This document shows positions 63,262 through 64,000 of a DNA stretch of 64,000 nucleotides, piece by piece (the stretch's first letter is position 1; each line of letters opens with the position of its first letter). The notes under the pieces were generated by a model, which saw only the letters and a list, made by a program, of their open reading frames with translations, was not told where the DNA came from and searched no databases. Origin of the DNA: UBA7328 sp002471345 (lineage in GTDB: Bacteria; Bacteroidota; Bacteroidia; Chitinophagales; Saprospiraceae). The position numbers were made by a program, and so were the translations under genes. Location: assembly GCA_964011275.1 (NCBI GenBank), contig CAXGOB010000012.1:1-64000 (forward strand). The letters run 5' to 3'.

Positions 63262-64000
63262 ATGAAACTCTGGGATAAAGGATATAAAATAGACTCGCTG
63301 ATAGAAGATTTCACTACGAAAGAGGATCGAAAACTCGATATACTTTTAGCTAAACATGATATCCTTGGTTCAATGGCTCATGTCAATATGCTAAGATCTA
63401 TTGGCTACTTATCAGAAGATGAACTTATAAAAATTGAAATCGAACTCGAGAAGATTGCTGAGTCTGTAGAAAATGAAACATTTCTCATTGAGGATGGTGT
63501 TGAAGATGTCCATTCTCAAGTCGAGCTATTATTGGTAAACTCAATTGGAGACATAGGAAAAAAGATTCATTTAGGAAGATCAAGAAATGACCAGGTATTA
63601 GTAGATTTACGACTATTCTTTAGAGAAGAATTGTCTTCACTTATAAATCGGTTAAGCTCACTATCTACAATGTTATTAGATCTGAGCGATCAACATAAGA
63701 ACGATTTGATGCCTGGTTATACTCATATGCAGATGGCCATGGTTTCTTCTTTTGGGTTGTGGTTTGGAGCATATGCTGAATCTCTTATTGAAGATATTGA
63801 AACTTGTATAAGCACTAAAAAACAGATCAATAAAAACCCGCTAGGAACAGCTGCTGGATTTGGCTCTTCTATTCCTGTAAATAGAAAGCTTACTACAGAA
63901 TCACTAGGATTTGATGCGTTGTGTGTGAATTCTATTTTTGCTCAGATGGCAAGAGGTAAAACAGAGTTGCTAGTCGGCCAGGTAATCAGTCAAGTGGCAT
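63262..64000 (+). CDS. argH: Argininosuccinate lyase, N-terminal part (cut by window end)
   Basis: 246 codons are visible from the ATG at 63262. The frame is still open at 64000; the complete enzyme is usually about 440-460 residues. Aspartase/fumarase-superfamily features: GVEDVHSQVELLL (active His), KIHLGRSRNDQVLVDLRLF, PGYTHMQMAMVSSFGLW (second catalytic His region), and NPLGTAAGFGSSIPV. It splits argininosuccinate into arginine and fumarate. It lies 63 bp after the deacylase gene and belongs to the same operon. Confidence 0.95.
   Translation, partial: MKLWDKGYKIDSLIEDFTTKEDRKLDILLAKHDILGSMAHVNMLRSIGYLSEDELIKIEIELEKIAESVENETFLIEDGVEDVHSQVELLLVNSIGDIGKKIHLGRSRNDQVLVDLRLFFREELSSLINRLSSLSTMLLDLSDQHKNDLMPGYTHMQMAMVSSFGLWFGAYAESLIEDIETCISTKKQINKNPLGTAAGFGSSIPVNRKLTTESLGFDALCVNSIFAQMARGKTELLVGQVISQVA

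Overview
The window is AT-rich, gene-dense chromosomal DNA from a member of the Bacteroidota. The evidence is a SusC/SusD pair, type IX secretion C-terminal domains of both the Por-tail kind and the gliding-motility (type B) kind, a lipidated TamA-like protein, DUF4369-TlpA and head-GIN proteins, DinB-type proteins, few Shine-Dalgarno sequences and several TTG/GTG starts. I would guess a free-living aerobic Saprospiria- or Cytophagia-like organism, but the sequence does not settle the family. I saw no rRNA, tRNA, CRISPR array, transposase or phage gene.

Layout. 1-3.6 kb: a cut-off beta-helix-like protein and a TonB-dependent receptor. 3.7-13.1 kb: housekeeping genes (CBS protein, TamL-like outer-membrane protein, SpoU-type RNA methyltransferase, TlpA-type lipoprotein with PurL, a methyltransferase, a double-thioredoxin lipoprotein). 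13.2-18.0 kb: the most unusual stretch. A three-gene operon (ArsC-type reductase/phosphatase, MoxR-like AAA ATPase, VWA protein) diverges from a small AbrB-type regulator with CC motifs, a 20-residue cysteine-rich peptide, a SAM methyltransferase with a C-terminal Cys cluster, and a DUF6122-type membrane protein without a normal start codon. 18.1-21.0 kb: a frameshifted PQQ-type sugar dehydrogenase lipoprotein and a sulfite dehydrogenase pair (molybdenum subunit plus cytochrome c) preceded by a possible attenuator leader.

21.5-33.7 kb is a carbohydrate region. A sodium/solute symporter is translationally coupled to a GH42 beta-galactosidase. Converging on it are two T9SS-secreted proteins and SusD/SusC, with a divergent NUDIX-type regulator whose Nudix box is degenerate. 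33.7-38.1 kb is accessory and partly decayed: NDH-2, a GNAT, a hydrolase tail remnant, a small ferredoxin-like protein and a DinB protein. 38.2-41.6 kb is a fatty-acid beta-oxidation operon (thiolase and FadJ-type fusion). 41.7-44.4 kb is a divergent histidine kinase/LuxR response regulator pair with direct repeats between them.

44.4-60.0 kb holds mixed chromosomal genes: DinB, a zincin-like lipoprotein, a long GAPDH, a deletion remnant of a quinone reductase, an MFS transporter, the rluD-luxC-like-nth-thioesterase operon, a cystathionine-synthase-family enzyme, a LOG protein, an NtrC-like regulator without a Fis domain, a serine hydrolase and a BON-LysM protein. From 60.2 kb to the end there is an arginine biosynthesis operon (argB, argE-like, argH cut by the window edge) headed by an enolase-superfamily enzyme.

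The best candidate for an undescribed system is the 13.2-18.0 kb cluster. Paired cysteines occur in four neighbouring products, a perfect 24-bp palindrome sits just upstream of the regulator, and the ArsC-like protein keeps all three redox cysteines. A metalloid or soft-metal response is the natural hypothesis, but it is inference.
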